Shown piece by piece: positions 39,267-47,292 of a stretch of 64,000 nucleotides of DNA. The translations under genes and the position numbers were made by a program. Source of the DNA: Streptomyces sp. NBC_00271 (GTDB lineage Bacteria; Actinomycetota; Actinomycetes; Streptomycetales; Streptomycetaceae); the NCBI RefSeq assembly GCF_036178845.1, contig NZ_CP108070.1:2914001-2978000 (forward strand), written 5' to 3'. The notes under the pieces were generated by a model. That model worked only from the letters and a program-made list of their open reading frames with translations, was not told the origin of the DNA and did no database searches. Position 1 is the first letter of the stretch, and each line of letters opens with the position of its first letter.

Positions 39267-40231
39267 CGGGCGTCCTCCTCGTAGTGCACCCAGCGCTTCT
39301 GGGACCAGAAGAGGACGGCCGTCACCAGCGCCACGGCGAGCAGCAGCATCCAGGCCATGGCCGACGCGAAGCCCATCTGGGACTCCCTGAAGCCCTTCTG
39401 GTACAGGTAGCAGGTGTAGACGAGCGTGGCGTCCGCCGGTCCGCAGGTGGCGTTGGAGACCACGTACGCCGAGCCGAAGATCTGGAAGGAGTGGATGGTC
39501 TCCAGGAGCACGTTGAAGAAGAGCACCGGCGAGATCATCGGCAGGGTGATGCTCCAGAACCTGCGGAAGGGTCCGGCGCCGTCCACCTCGGCGGCCTCGT
39601 ACAGCTCCCTCGGCACCTGCTTGAGTCCGGCGAGGAAGATCACCATGGGTGCGCCGAACTGCCAGACGGTGAGCGCGACCAGGCTGTAGAGCACCCAGTT
39701 CGGGTCGCCGACCCACCCTCCCGTGTGGAAGCCGAGGAACGACTGCGTGCGGTCCACGATGGCGTCGTCGGAGAAGAGCGCGCGCCACACGAAGCCGACG
39801 GAGACGCTCGCCCCGATGAGCGAAGGGGCGTAGAAGGCGGCCCGGTAGAAGGCCTGCCCCCGTCGGCTCTGCGCGAGCAGCAGGGCCACTCCGAGCGCGA
39901 GCAGCAGCTTGAGCGGGGTGCCGATGACGACGTACTTGGCCGTCACCTCGACCGACTTCTGCCACCGCGGATCGTGGAACATCTTGGTGAAGTTGTCGAA
40001 GCCGATCCACTTCGGCGAATTGAAAAGGTTGTAGTCGGTGAACGCGAAGTAGAGGGAGGCGGCCATCGGGCCGGCGGTCAGCAGCAGGAAGCCCGCGATC
40101 CACGGGGACATGAAGAGATAGCCGGCGAGGTTTTCCCGGCGCCCCCGCCGCTTTTTGGCGGCGGGGGCCTCGGGGCGTATCTCCGGGGCGTCGGGCGGAG
40201 AGTCCTTGACGAGCGTCACGGCGGTTCCCAT
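39263..40231 (-). CDS. Carbohydrate ABC transporter permease (MalF/CUT1 type)
   Basis: The 322-aa protein has a Lys/Arg-rich leader (EAPAAKKRRGRREN), six hydrophobic helices beginning with LAGYLFMSPWIAGFLLLTAG, and the EAA loop ELYEAAEVDGAGPFRRFWSI. The ATG at 40231 shares its A with the TGA stop of the binding-protein gene (TGATG), so the operon order binding protein-permease-permease is coupled. It would form the channel heterodimer with the 290-aa permease. Confidence 0.93.
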   Translation of the reverse strand: MGTAVTLVKDSPPDAPEIRPEAPAAKKRRGRRENLAGYLFMSPWIAGFLLLTAGPMAASLYFAFTDYNLFNSPKWIGFDNFTKMFHDPRWQKSVEVTAKYVVIGTPLKLLLALGVALLLAQSRRGQAFYRAAFYAPSLIGASVSVGFVWRALFSDDAIVDRTQSFLGFHTGGWVGDPNWVLYSLVALTVWQFGAPMVIFLAGLKQVPRELYEAAEVDGAGPFRRFWSITLPMISPVLFFNVLLETIHSFQIFGSAYVVSNATCGPADATLVYTCYLYQKGFRESQMGFASAMAWMLLLAVALVTAVLFWSQKRWVHYEEDAR

Positions 40232-41520
40232 CAGGCGGCGAGGGCGGTCTTCGCCTCGGAGAAGAACTGCTTGACCGCGTCGGCGACCTTGGTCGTGCCC
40301 TGCGACATGTCACCGCCGATGCGCAGGAAGGCGGACTCGCAGGTGTCGGCGCCCGCCGGGTGCGGGGTGATGGCGCCGAGCACTCCGGCCGCGGCGACAT
40401 CCGTCTCGTACTTCGCGATCGCCTGGTTGGGCGCGTCGGCCGGCTTGTACGCGTCGAACTGCTCGGTGGTGGCGAGGATGCCCCGGTCGTAGCCCATGAT
40501 CTTGCCGACCTCGGGGTCGTGGACCATGAAGTTGATGAACTGGGCGACCTCCTTGGGGTGCTTGGTGCGGGCGGAGGCGCTCAGCATCAGGGAGGCGAGG
40601 TACTGACCGGTCTGCTTGCCGTCGGTGGTCGGGATCGGCGCGAGGCCGTAGGTGCTGGTGCCCTCGGCGGTGTAGCGGACCGTGAAGTTGTCCCAGGTGA
40701 ACTCGGAGGCGCCGTGGGCCGCCGAGAGCGAGGACTTGGGCTTGTCCTGCTCGACCCGCTTGGGGTCGGTGACGATGCCCGCCTTGACGCGGTTGTAGCC
40801 GTCCGTCCACCACTCCGTCAGGTCGGCCTCGTCGAAGCCGAGTCCGTCCTTGGTGAAGAACGCCTTGCCGTTCTGCCGGAGGTAGAGGTCGTACAGATAC
40901 ATGATGCTGAAGTAGCCGGTGTCGCCGGGCAGCTTCTGGGTGTCGTGGATCTTCTTCAGGGCGGCGAAGTACTCGTCCCAGGTCCAGCCCTGCTTCGGCT
41001 TGATGCCCGCCTTCTCAAACACCTTCTCGTCGATGACAAGTGACATGGTGTTGGATCCGACCGGAATACCGAGCTGCTTTCCGTCGACCTGACCGACCTT
41101 CTCGACTCCGGCGCGAAAGTTGTCGAGGCTCAGATTTCCCGCCTCTATCTGAGGCTTGAGGTCGAGCAGGATGCCTCTCTTGTCGTACTTCCGCAGGAAT
41201 CCGACCGCGTTCTGGAATACGTCCGGGGGATTTCCTCCGGCGGCCTGGGTCTGGAACTTCTCCCAAAAGGCCACATAATCCTGGAAGTCGGTCTTCACCT
41301 TGATCTTCGGGTACTTCTTCTCGAAGAGCGCGATGGACTGGTTGATCCTCTTCGCCCGCTCGTCGGCACCCCACCAGGCGTACCGGATCGTGACCGTCCC
41401 GTCCCCGGAACTGCCGCTGTCCCCGCCGCAGCCCGTCGTCGCGGCCAGCCCCAGCGTGGCCAGTGAAGCTCCGGCCGCCTTGAGGACCGTACGCCTCTCA
41501 ACACTCCCGTTGTTACCCAC
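40231..41520 (-). CDS. Extracellular sugar-binding lipoprotein (Tat-type)
   Basis: This 429-aa solute-binding protein of the carbohydrate type (SBP_bac_1) has a Tat-like lipoprotein signal: VERRTVLKAAGASLATLGLA with the RR pair at 9-10, then lipobox ATTGC with Cys31. The mature part contains TIRYAWWGADERAKRINQSI, typical of oligosaccharide binders, and QTQAAGGNPPDVF. The ligand is probably a rhamnogalacturonan or other pectic oligosaccharide from the neighbouring lyase; this is inference from context. GTG 41520 has ggggagg 7 nt upstream; a longer frame to 41868 would precede the Tat motif with unlikely sequence. Confidence 0.9.
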   Translation of the reverse strand: MGNNGSVERRTVLKAAGASLATLGLAATTGCGGDSGSSGDGTVTIRYAWWGADERAKRINQSIALFEKKYPKIKVKTDFQDYVAFWEKFQTQAAGGNPPDVFQNAVGFLRKYDKRGILLDLKPQIEAGNLSLDNFRAGVEKVGQVDGKQLGIPVGSNTMSLVIDEKVFEKAGIKPKQGWTWDEYFAALKKIHDTQKLPGDTGYFSIMYLYDLYLRQNGKAFFTKDGLGFDEADLTEWWTDGYNRVKAGIVTDPKRVEQDKPKSSLSAAHGASEFTWDNFTVRYTAEGTSTYGLAPIPTTDGKQTGQYLASLMLSASARTKHPKEVAQFINFMVHDPEVGKIMGYDRGILATTEQFDAYKPADAPNQAIAKYETDVAAAGVLGAITPHPAGADTCESAFLRIGGDMSQGTTKVADAVKQFFSEAKTALAA

Positions 41521-41565
41521 AGTCGGGCCTCCCCGCGACGTCGTTGCCACCTGCATGAATCGTTT

Positions 41566-41583
41566 CAAGTAAGCGCTTGCTGG
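41566..41583. promoter_or_regulatory. LacI-family operator-like palindrome upstream of the sugar operon
   Basis: The sequence tcaagtaagcgcttgctgg contains the palindromic core aagcgctt (41571-41578) flanked by agt and gct half-site bases. This pattern is common for LacI-type regulators. It is 46 nt upstream of the GTG of the binding-protein gene, where promoter overlap is expected. No LacI regulator is coded in the window, so the binder would be elsewhere. Confidence 0.55.
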
Positions 41584-42504
41584 CACAAGGTACGGAGGGC
41601 TTCCAGGCGCGTCAATGATTCGGACAGGAATTGATGTGACGCGGTTCGGCCGCGTGGCGACGGGTGTTGGGGGCGCCGCCCCCGCCGGGGTGCCTGAATG
41701 TGCAGGTCCGGGGCGTGCGGTCGGGGTGTCGAACAGAAAACGACGGGTCGGGCGAGCGCGGGGCCGGGCCGAAAACAACTGCCGCGCGGGTGGGATGCGA
41801 GGGGCGTGGCGGCAGCGGAGGAGGGGTGGGTGGACCGAGAGTGAGGGGGTTGGGGGGTGTGGTTTCACTAGGGGGCGGTGGTCGAACTGGCCTACGTGCG
41901 GGTGGGGTTGGTGGGGGGTGGGGAGGTGGGCAGGGGGTGGGTTTCGGGGGCTCGGGGGCCTGGACGGGCCCTGGTAGGTCTGGATGGGCCTGGGTGGGGT
42001 GTTCCGACGGGCGGGTTGTGCGCGTACCGACGGGGGCTGGCTCGGGCTGGTCCGGTGTTCGCCCTGGTCGGCGGATCGGCGTGGGGGCCCGCGATGCGGA
42101 GTTCAAGACTTCGCAGGGCACTGCATGCAACGTGCCCGGCGCCGGACGGGCTGGCGGAGCCGCGTGGTCCACATGTCTGGACCACATGACGGGGCACCAC
42201 CGGTGCGGGCGGAGATCGGGTCGGGCGCCCCCCGAGGGAACGGGCATCTACCGAGGTCAGCGGCCTGGGAGAGGTTTACCGCTCGCCCGGAGTCCGTGTG
42301 CGGGAGGGAGATCGGAGGTGTGGGCGGGGCCGGGTCCGCGCGGGGGCGCCGGCGTCGATTCCGATGGCGGCGGCGACCGTGACTCCAGCTCCGATCCCGA
42401 CGCCCGCACGGGGACCGCTACCGGCTCCGCCACTGGCACGGAGTGCGGCCCGTCGCTGCCGTGACGCGCTCTCCTGCCCCCGCGGGGCGGTGCGGAAATG
42501 ACGA
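41584..42504. other. Non-coding G-rich region between sugar operon and tRNA-Val
   Basis: About 920 nt without a supported gene. The + strand from about 41,860 to 41,980 is a series of G runs (ggtggggttggtggggggtg and similar). Open frames here are Pro/Gly/Arg-biased products of composition, without ribosome sites or homology signs. A 22-nt inverted repeat at 42164-42185 is listed separately. Confidence 0.5.
42164..42185. promoter_or_regulatory. Operator-like inverted repeat
   Basis: Half-sites gtggtcca and tggaccac are perfect 8-bp inverted repeats with a 6-nt catgtc spacer, in a gene-free region. It could be a regulator binding site or a relic; no neighbouring gene clearly uses it. Confidence 0.4.
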
Positions 42505-42544
42505 AGGCGACCCTGCCCACGTGGTGCGTGGAACTGGGTCGCCT
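42505..42544 (-). terminator. Probable terminator of tRNA-Val(CAC) copy 2
   Basis: Stem aggcgaccc/gggtcgcct (42505-42513 with 42536-42544) encloses a second small stem ccacg/cgtgg. In the leftward direction the tail is tcgtcatttcc. It is 11 nt from the tRNA 3' end. Confidence 0.6.
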
Positions 42545-42554
42545 GTCGTACTGG

Positions 42555-42626
42555 TGGGCGATACTGGGATCGAACCAGTGACCTCTTCGGTGTGAACGAA
42601 GCGCTCTCCCGCTGAGCTAATCGCCC
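42555..42626 (-). tRNA. tRNA-Val(CAC), copy 2
   Basis: 72-nt tRNA with the same acceptor, anticodon stem and CAC anticodon as the copy at 31783; differences are one base in the D loop and TTCGATC instead of TTCGAAC in the T loop. No encoded CCA. Confidence 0.97.
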
Positions 42627-42707
42627 GGGCGCAGGGAGAACATTACCCCATGTCAGGGGTGGCTCCGACCAGCCAAGGAGCCTCCAGGAGGGACCTTCAC
42701 CCGTCGG

Positions 42708-43142
42708 TCATTCCTGGATGTTCCACGGCATCTGAACGCCGAACTTCCAGAGGTAGACACCACCAAGGGCCGCGACGATGACGACACCGACACTCGTGAG
42801 GATGATGTTGCGGCGCCGCACCTTCGGGTCGAGTGCCCGCTGTGTCGCCTCCGTGACCTTGCGCTTCGTCCAGCGGAGCACGAGCTGCGCCCAGACGAAC
42901 TCGGTCGCCCAGATCGCCATGCCGCCGAAGATCACCAGCCAGCCGGGACCCGGCAGCGGAAGCATGATCACGCCCGCGCCGACCACCGCGAGCCCCACCA
43001 CGAAAACACCCACCTGCCAGCTCAGATGCAGCGCACGGCGGGCCTTGATGAATTCCGGCGCCCGCGATCCGAGCGGCCCCTCGATCTTCGTCTCACCCTC
43101 GGCCGTGGCGACCTCGCCCGGCTCGTCACTCCCCGTATTCAT
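42708..43142 (-). CDS. PGPGW-motif transmembrane protein (TIGR02611-like)
   Basis: The 144-aa protein has two central helices around MLPLPGPGWLVIFGGMAIWA (the PGPGW signature) and a third helix near the C-terminus, IILTSVGVVIVAALGGVYLW. The N-terminus is acidic and soluble. Function is unknown. ATG 43142 (MNTGSDEPGE) is chosen; a GTG at 43175 would add 11 residues and cannot be excluded. It diverges from ssgB, sharing about 190 nt of upstream DNA. Confidence 0.85.
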   Translation of the reverse strand: MNTGSDEPGEVATAEGETKIEGPLGSRAPEFIKARRALHLSWQVGVFVVGLAVVGAGVIMLPLPGPGWLVIFGGMAIWATEFVWAQLVLRWTKRKVTEATQRALDPKVRRRNIILTSVGVVIVAALGGVYLWKFGVQMPWNIQE

Positions 43143-43333
43143 ACGGCCAAACCCTACCGGAGAGAAACCAGTCACCGGAATGGCCCTATCCGACGAACGT
43201 GCTCTCGGCCGGAAGAGTTACGTAAAGACACGCAAAACACTCAGAGGGGTTTACAACGGCACCGTAGGTGGCATGTCGATTTCGCCGACGTGCGAATCCC
43301 CGAGCGCACACTGAGCGAAAGGCCCTGGCGCTT

Positions 43334-43747
43334 ATGAACACCACGGTCAGCTGCGAGCTGCACCTGCGCCTCGTTGTGTCGAGCGAGTCCTCACTGCCTG
43401 TACCCGCAGGACTGCGGTATGACACGGCCGATCCCTACGCCGTGCACGCCACCTTCCACACCGGAGCCGAGGAAACCGTCGAGTGGGTGTTCGCCCGCGA
43501 CCTCCTCGCCGAGGGCCTGCATCGGCCCACCGGTACCGGCGACGTCCGAGTCTGGCCGTCCCGGAGCCATGGCCAGGGCGTCGTATGCATCGCCCTGAGC
43601 TCCCCGGAGGGCGAGGCCCTGCTGGAAGCCCCGGCGCGGGCCCTGGAATCGTTCCTGAAGCGAACGGACGCCGCCGTGCCCCCCGGCACGGAACACCGGC
43701 ATTTCGATCTCGACACGGAGCTCTCACACATCCTGGCCGAGAGCTGA
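43334..43747 (+). CDS. ssgB: Sporulation-specific cell division protein SsgB
   Basis: The 137-aa SsgA-like protein begins MNTTVSCELHLRLVVSSESS, which I recognise as the nearly invariant Streptomyces SsgB. It helps place FtsZ rings (with SsgA) in the sporulating aerial hypha. Further family sequence is AVHATFHTGAEETVEWVFAR and DVRVWPSRSHGQGVVCIALS. The ATG has gaaagg upstream. The long 5' region (from 43143) presumably carries developmental promoters, known from literature to be SigH-dependent in S. coelicolor; I do not claim to see that site. Confidence 0.97.
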   Translation: MNTTVSCELHLRLVVSSESSLPVPAGLRYDTADPYAVHATFHTGAEETVEWVFARDLLAEGLHRPTGTGDVRVWPSRSHGQGVVCIALSSPEGEALLEAPARALESFLKRTDAAVPPGTEHRHFDLDTELSHILAES

Positions 43748-44302
43748 CGAGACCCCCATAGAGCCGCCCGGCGCCGTCCACTCGGGGAGACGGCTCGGGC
43801 CTAAACATCTGCAATGGGCACAACCGCAAGGGCACGAACACCGGCGCCGTCGCCGCGGACTCCCGCGGGGGCGGCGCCGGTGCGCGTGGTCGACGGCAGG
43901 CCTCGACGGCCCCAGCGCCGCCGCGCGTGGCCGGGGCGGGCCTTCCTGCCCTGCCCGGGCCGGGACGCCGATGGGAGCCGATGAGAGCCGATCACGGCGC
44001 CGCCCGGGGCACGGGGCGGGCGCTGGGTTGAGTCGGGCCGACAGGCCGGGCGGGGCACGCCAGGCGGACTCACGCGGCCCACCGGGCTCAGCGCCGGACC
44101 GGACAGGGGCCGAGGCCGTTTCGGAGGTGTCCAGAGTGCCGTTCGGAGCCCGTGAACCGGCCCGTGACCGGCCCGTGAACTGGCCCGGGGTCGTGGCCGA
44201 CCGCGTGCACATCGACCACCCCCGCTCCCCCACGCCAGGAAGCCACTACGATCGGCCAGCATCGGAGGGCGCCCGCCCGACCCCCAGGCCAGGGAGCAAA
44301 AC
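43748..44302. other. Intergenic region between ssgB and the CGNR gene
   Basis: 555 nt without a supported gene. It is unusually Cys/Pro/Arg-biased in all frames and lacks ribosome sites. A short tandem run of the unit cggcccgtgaac with variants is at 44148-44187. Promoter of the CGNR gene is expected at its right end. Confidence 0.5.
44148..44187. repeat. Short direct repeat run, unit about 12 nt
   Basis: Units read agcccgtgaaccg, gcccgtgaccg and gcccgtgaactg, i.e. three near-copies of gcccgtga-n4. No obvious function. Confidence 0.7.
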
Positions 44303-44860
44303 GTGCTCATCACCCACGACACCCGGCGCTCCCTCGACGCCGTGGTGGACCTGGTGAATACCGCGGCGGAGAACGACACGCCGGACGGGCTCGCGGATGT
44401 CGCGGCCCTCGACGGTTTCGTACGAAGACACGGGATCAGTGATGTCGGCGTGCTGTCGGAGCAGGACCTCGCGGCCGTACGCGAGGTCCGCAGCCGGTTC
44501 GCCGGAGTCTTCGCCGCCGACGACCCCCGTACCGCCGCGGGCCTCATCAACGAGCTGGTCGCCGTCGCGGGCACCACGCCCCGGCTCACCGACCACGACG
44601 GCTACGACTGGCACGTGCACTACTTCGCGCCGGGTGCCTCCGTCGCCGACCACCTCGCGGCCGACTGCGGGATGGCGCTGGCGTTCTTCGTGGTCGCCGG
44701 AGAGCAGGACCGGCTGCGGCGCTGCGAGGCCCCGGACTGCCGGCACGCCTTCGTGGATCTCTCCCGGAACCGCTCGCGCCGCTACTGCGACAGCCGGACC
44801 TGCGGAAACCGGCTTCATGTGGCGGCGTACCGGGCGCGCCGCAAGGAAGCGGCGGGCTGA
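44303..44860 (+). CDS. CGNR zinc-finger domain protein, probable regulator
   Basis: The 185-aa protein has an N-terminal ABATE-like helical domain (residues 1-130) and a C-terminal CGNR zinc finger: RRCEAPDCRHAFVDLSRNRS with C141 and C146, then RRYCDSRTCGNRLHVAAYRA with C162, C167 and the CGNR signature at 167-170. Such proteins are thought to be DNA-binding, stress-associated regulators; the target is unknown. GTG start at 44303 with agggag 6 nt upstream. Downstream of ssgB on the same strand but 555 nt away. Confidence 0.9.
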   Translation: MLITHDTRRSLDAVVDLVNTAAENDTPDGLADVAALDGFVRRHGISDVGVLSEQDLAAVREVRSRFAGVFAADDPRTAAGLINELVAVAGTTPRLTDHDGYDWHVHYFAPGASVADHLAADCGMALAFFVVAGEQDRLRRCEAPDCRHAFVDLSRNRSRRYCDSRTCGNRLHVAAYRARRKEAAG

Positions 44861-44927
44861 CGGACGCTGGACGCGCGGCGGGCTGACGGAGCCCTCGGCG
44901 GGTGACGCCAGGGGCTCCGTGTACGGC

Positions 44928-45080
44928 TCAGAGCAGCAGCAGGTCGTGCAGCGAAGCCATGAGCAGCAGACAGCCGATCACCGCAAGGAAGATCATCAGC
45001 GGTGGCTGGGAAAGCGCGTAGAGACAACCCCGCGGCTCCTCGGGAGGGGCGGCGGTGTCGCTCTGTGTTGTGTCCAGCAT
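44928..45080 (-). CDS. Small hydrophobic membrane protein (50 aa)
   Basis: A short frame runs from ATG 45080 to TGA 44928. It starts MLDTTQSDTAAPPEEPRGCL, then has one transmembrane helix, PPLMIFLAVIGCLLLMASLH, and ends DLLLL. The acidic, Pro-rich N-terminus followed by one helix is typical of small actinobacterial membrane proteins. The ribosome site is weak (gcgag). I accept it because of the clear helix and its position convergent to the CGNR gene; function unknown. Confidence 0.65.
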   Translation of the reverse strand: MLDTTQSDTAAPPEEPRGCLYALSQPPLMIFLAVIGCLLLMASLHDLLLL

Positions 45081-45224
45081 CTCGCGGCGATGATGACGCA
45101 GCCACGACCCGCTCCGCGATCAACACGCCCGGAATGACCGGGAGTTCGCCAATATCCGCGATGAGCAGGCACGAACGTGATCGTTTCCGCGCTCTCCCAT
45201 GATCCTCTGTGTCGTTTCAGCCCG

Positions 45225-45671
45225 TCATATGCCGCGCTTCTTCAAGATGGCCTCGATGTCGCTGAAGTCGTCGTCGGAACCCGCGGCCCGAGGCGTCGTC
45301 GCGGGCCGGGCGGCCGGACGGGAGCCCTGGCTCAGCGAGGGCGCCGAGGCCGCGGGGGCCACCGCCTCCCGCTGGGCGGCCCGGGCGGCCGCCTTGCGTT
45401 CCTTACGGGTCCCGCCGCCACGCCGCTCCACCGCCCGCGTGGTCATGAACAGCAGCCAGGCCACGCCCAGCACACCGAAGCCCGCCCACGCCGTGGGGCT
45501 GAAGGCGGTGTCGGCCAGCCAGCCGACGACTCCGGTCATCACCAGGCCGACCGGCACCAGCGAGTAGGCGGCGATGCGGGCGGCGGAGAGGAACCGCTTG
45601 CGGTAGGCCGTCACCGCGGCGATGCCGAGGCCGGCCGCGGAGACGGCGGAACAGACAGTCTCGGCAATCAT
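45225..45671 (-). CDS. Small membrane protein with charged C-terminal tail
   Basis: The 148-aa protein has three N-terminal hydrophobic segments: AETVCSAVSAAGLGIAAVTA, AAYSLVPVGLVMTGVVGWLA and AGFGVLGVAWLLFMTT. Then comes a long Arg/Lys/Ala-rich tail (RKERKAAARAAQRE) ending FSDIEAILKKRGI. The ATG at 45671 has ctggaggacc upstream, clearly better than the longer frame to 46196, which shadows the DsbA gene. Function unknown; it resembles a short membrane protein common in Streptomyces. Confidence 0.8.
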   Translation of the reverse strand: MIAETVCSAVSAAGLGIAAVTAYRKRFLSAARIAAYSLVPVGLVMTGVVGWLADTAFSPTAWAGFGVLGVAWLLFMTTRAVERRGGGTRKERKAAARAAQREAVAPAASAPSLSQGSRPAARPATTPRAAGSDDDFSDIEAILKKRGI

Positions 45672-45842
45672 CCGGTCCTCCAGGGCAGGGCTCGCCAGAG
45701 CGGGTCGGTTCGTCCCTTCCATCCTGCACCGCCCCACGCCCGATATGCCATGCTCCGGGCGTACCTCAGGGACATCTCCGGGTCGGGGTCCTCCCCAGGT
45801 CCCGGTTGGGGCGCCGTCGGCAGGGCTGGGAGACTGAGTGCC

Positions 45843-46361
45843 ATGAACGACTCCTCCGCAGCCCGCGCCACCGCCGTCCTGGACGTCTGGTGCGAACTCC
45901 AGTGCCCCGACTGTCGCAGCGCCCTCGCCGACCTGCGCGCGCTGCGCGCCCGCTACGGCGACCGTCTGGAGCTGCGGCTGCGGCACTTCCCGCTGGAGAA
46001 GCACAAGCACGCCTTCGCCGCCGCGCAGGCCGCCGAGGAGGCCACGGAGCAGGGCCGGTCCTGGCCGTACGTCGAGGCGGTCCTCGACCGTGTCGAGGAA
46101 CTGGACCGCAAGGGCGAGCCCTTCCTGATCGAGGTGGCCCGCGAACTCGGTCTGGACGCCGAGGAGTTCGACACCGCCCTGATCGACGGCCGGCACATCC
46201 TGATCGTCGACGCCGACCAGGCCGAGGGCAAGGCCATCGGCGTGACCGGCACCCCGACGTACGTCATCGGCGGCGAGCGGCTCGACGGCGGCAAGAGCCA
46301 GAAGGGCCTGCGCGAGCGCATCGAGGAGATCGCCGACCGGCTGCTGGCCGAGGGCGCGTAG
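45843..46361 (+). CDS. DsbA-family thiol oxidoreductase (FrnE-like)
   Basis: The 172-aa thioredoxin-fold protein has the active-site pair C21-P-D-C24 in VWCELQCPDCRSAL and a cis-proline loop VTGTPTYVIGGERL. There is no signal peptide, so it acts in the cytoplasm, as with FrnE/DsbA-like oxidoreductases. The substrate is unknown. ATG 45843 follows a gggag-containing leader. It is divergent from the membrane protein gene at 45671 (170 nt). Confidence 0.9.
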   Translation: MNDSSAARATAVLDVWCELQCPDCRSALADLRALRARYGDRLELRLRHFPLEKHKHAFAAAQAAEEATEQGRSWPYVEAVLDRVEELDRKGEPFLIEVARELGLDAEEFDTALIDGRHILIVDADQAEGKAIGVTGTPTYVIGGERLDGGKSQKGLRERIEEIADRLLAEGA

Positions 46362-46382
46362 TCCTCGTACTCGCGAAGTGGT

Positions 46383-47207
46383 TCAGAGCAGGTTCTTGTA
46401 GAGGTGGTACTCGCTCGTCGTATAGCCGAGTGACTCGTACAGCTTCTCCGCCGGGGTGTTCCCCGCGAACACGTTGAGGCCGACGCGGTTTTTCCCGCCG
46501 GCCACCGCCCGGGCCTCGGCCAGCAGCATCAGGGTGCGCCCATGACCGCGGCCCCGGTGCTCGGGGTCGGTCTCGACCCCGAGCACGAACGCCGCGTCGG
46601 GCCACAGGCCCAGCCACAGCGTGCCGACCGGGGTCCCCTCGTGTTCCAGGACGCTGAGCACCGTGTTCTCGCTGGCCAGTCCGTCCGGCAGGAACCGGGC
46701 GAGCCCCTGGTCCGTCTTGCGGTACGCCTCGGCCTCGGGCACGCCCCGCTCGATCTGCGAGTCGGCGAACCCTTCGCGCTCCTTCGCCAGCCAGGGCACG
46801 TACTCGGCCTCGGTCATGGGCCGGGCGACACTGCCGACCGGCAGTTCGGGGCCGGGGCCGTCCAAGGGCTTCGTCATGACGCGGTTGCTCAGGACGTACC
46901 CGAGCGTCGTGGCGAGCCGGAGCACACGGTCCGCGTCCCCGGGCACCGACGTCTCGACGCGCTTGCAGCCCCAGCCGCGGGCCACCTCCTCGGCCGCGAG
47001 CACGGCCACCGTGCCCCGGCCCCGCCCACGGTCGGGTTCCTCGACGTACAGCTCCCCGACTCGGGCCACGGTGGGGCCGTACTCCGGATGCGTGGAGAGG
47101 TGGATCCCGCCCACGGGACGACTGTTCACGCACACCTTGTAGCGGCGGGACAGCGCCCCGTCGGCTCCGCGCTGAAGCGGCTCGGTCGGCCGCAGGGTGG
47201 TGGTCAT
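46383..47207 (-). CDS. Two-domain GNAT N-acetyltransferase
   Basis: The 274-aa protein has two tandem GNAT folds. The N-terminal one includes VARVGELYVEEPDRGRGRGT with the R/Q-x-x-G-x-G/A acetyl-CoA loop. The second contains VLGVETDPEHRGRGHGRTLM and NTPAEKLYESLGYTTSEYHL. Substrate unknown. ATG 47207 (MTTTLRPTEP) is chosen. It converges with the DsbA gene (20-nt gap). Confidence 0.88.
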   Translation of the reverse strand: MTTTLRPTEPLQRGADGALSRRYKVCVNSRPVGGIHLSTHPEYGPTVARVGELYVEEPDRGRGRGTVAVLAAEEVARGWGCKRVETSVPGDADRVLRLATTLGYVLSNRVMTKPLDGPGPELPVGSVARPMTEAEYVPWLAKEREGFADSQIERGVPEAEAYRKTDQGLARFLPDGLASENTVLSVLEHEGTPVGTLWLGLWPDAAFVLGVETDPEHRGRGHGRTLMLLAEARAVAGGKNRVGLNVFAGNTPAEKLYESLGYTTSEYHLYKNLL

Positions 47208-47292
47208 CAGGGGTGTTCTACCCGTCCCGTGCCCCGTCGTCATCCTGTTTTGCCGTCATCGTTCTTGCGCGCCGACGTGCCACGCGCGACCT

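Noticed and set aside
41664..42464. Open frames in the gene-free block after the sugar operon
   Set aside because: Low-complexity Gly/Arg or Pro-rich translations driven by G runs; no ribosome site and no homology signature.
43801..44589. Leftward frames overlapping the ssgB-CGNR gap
   Set aside because: Arg/Pro/Ser-biased, overlapping the well-supported CGNR gene on the other strand.
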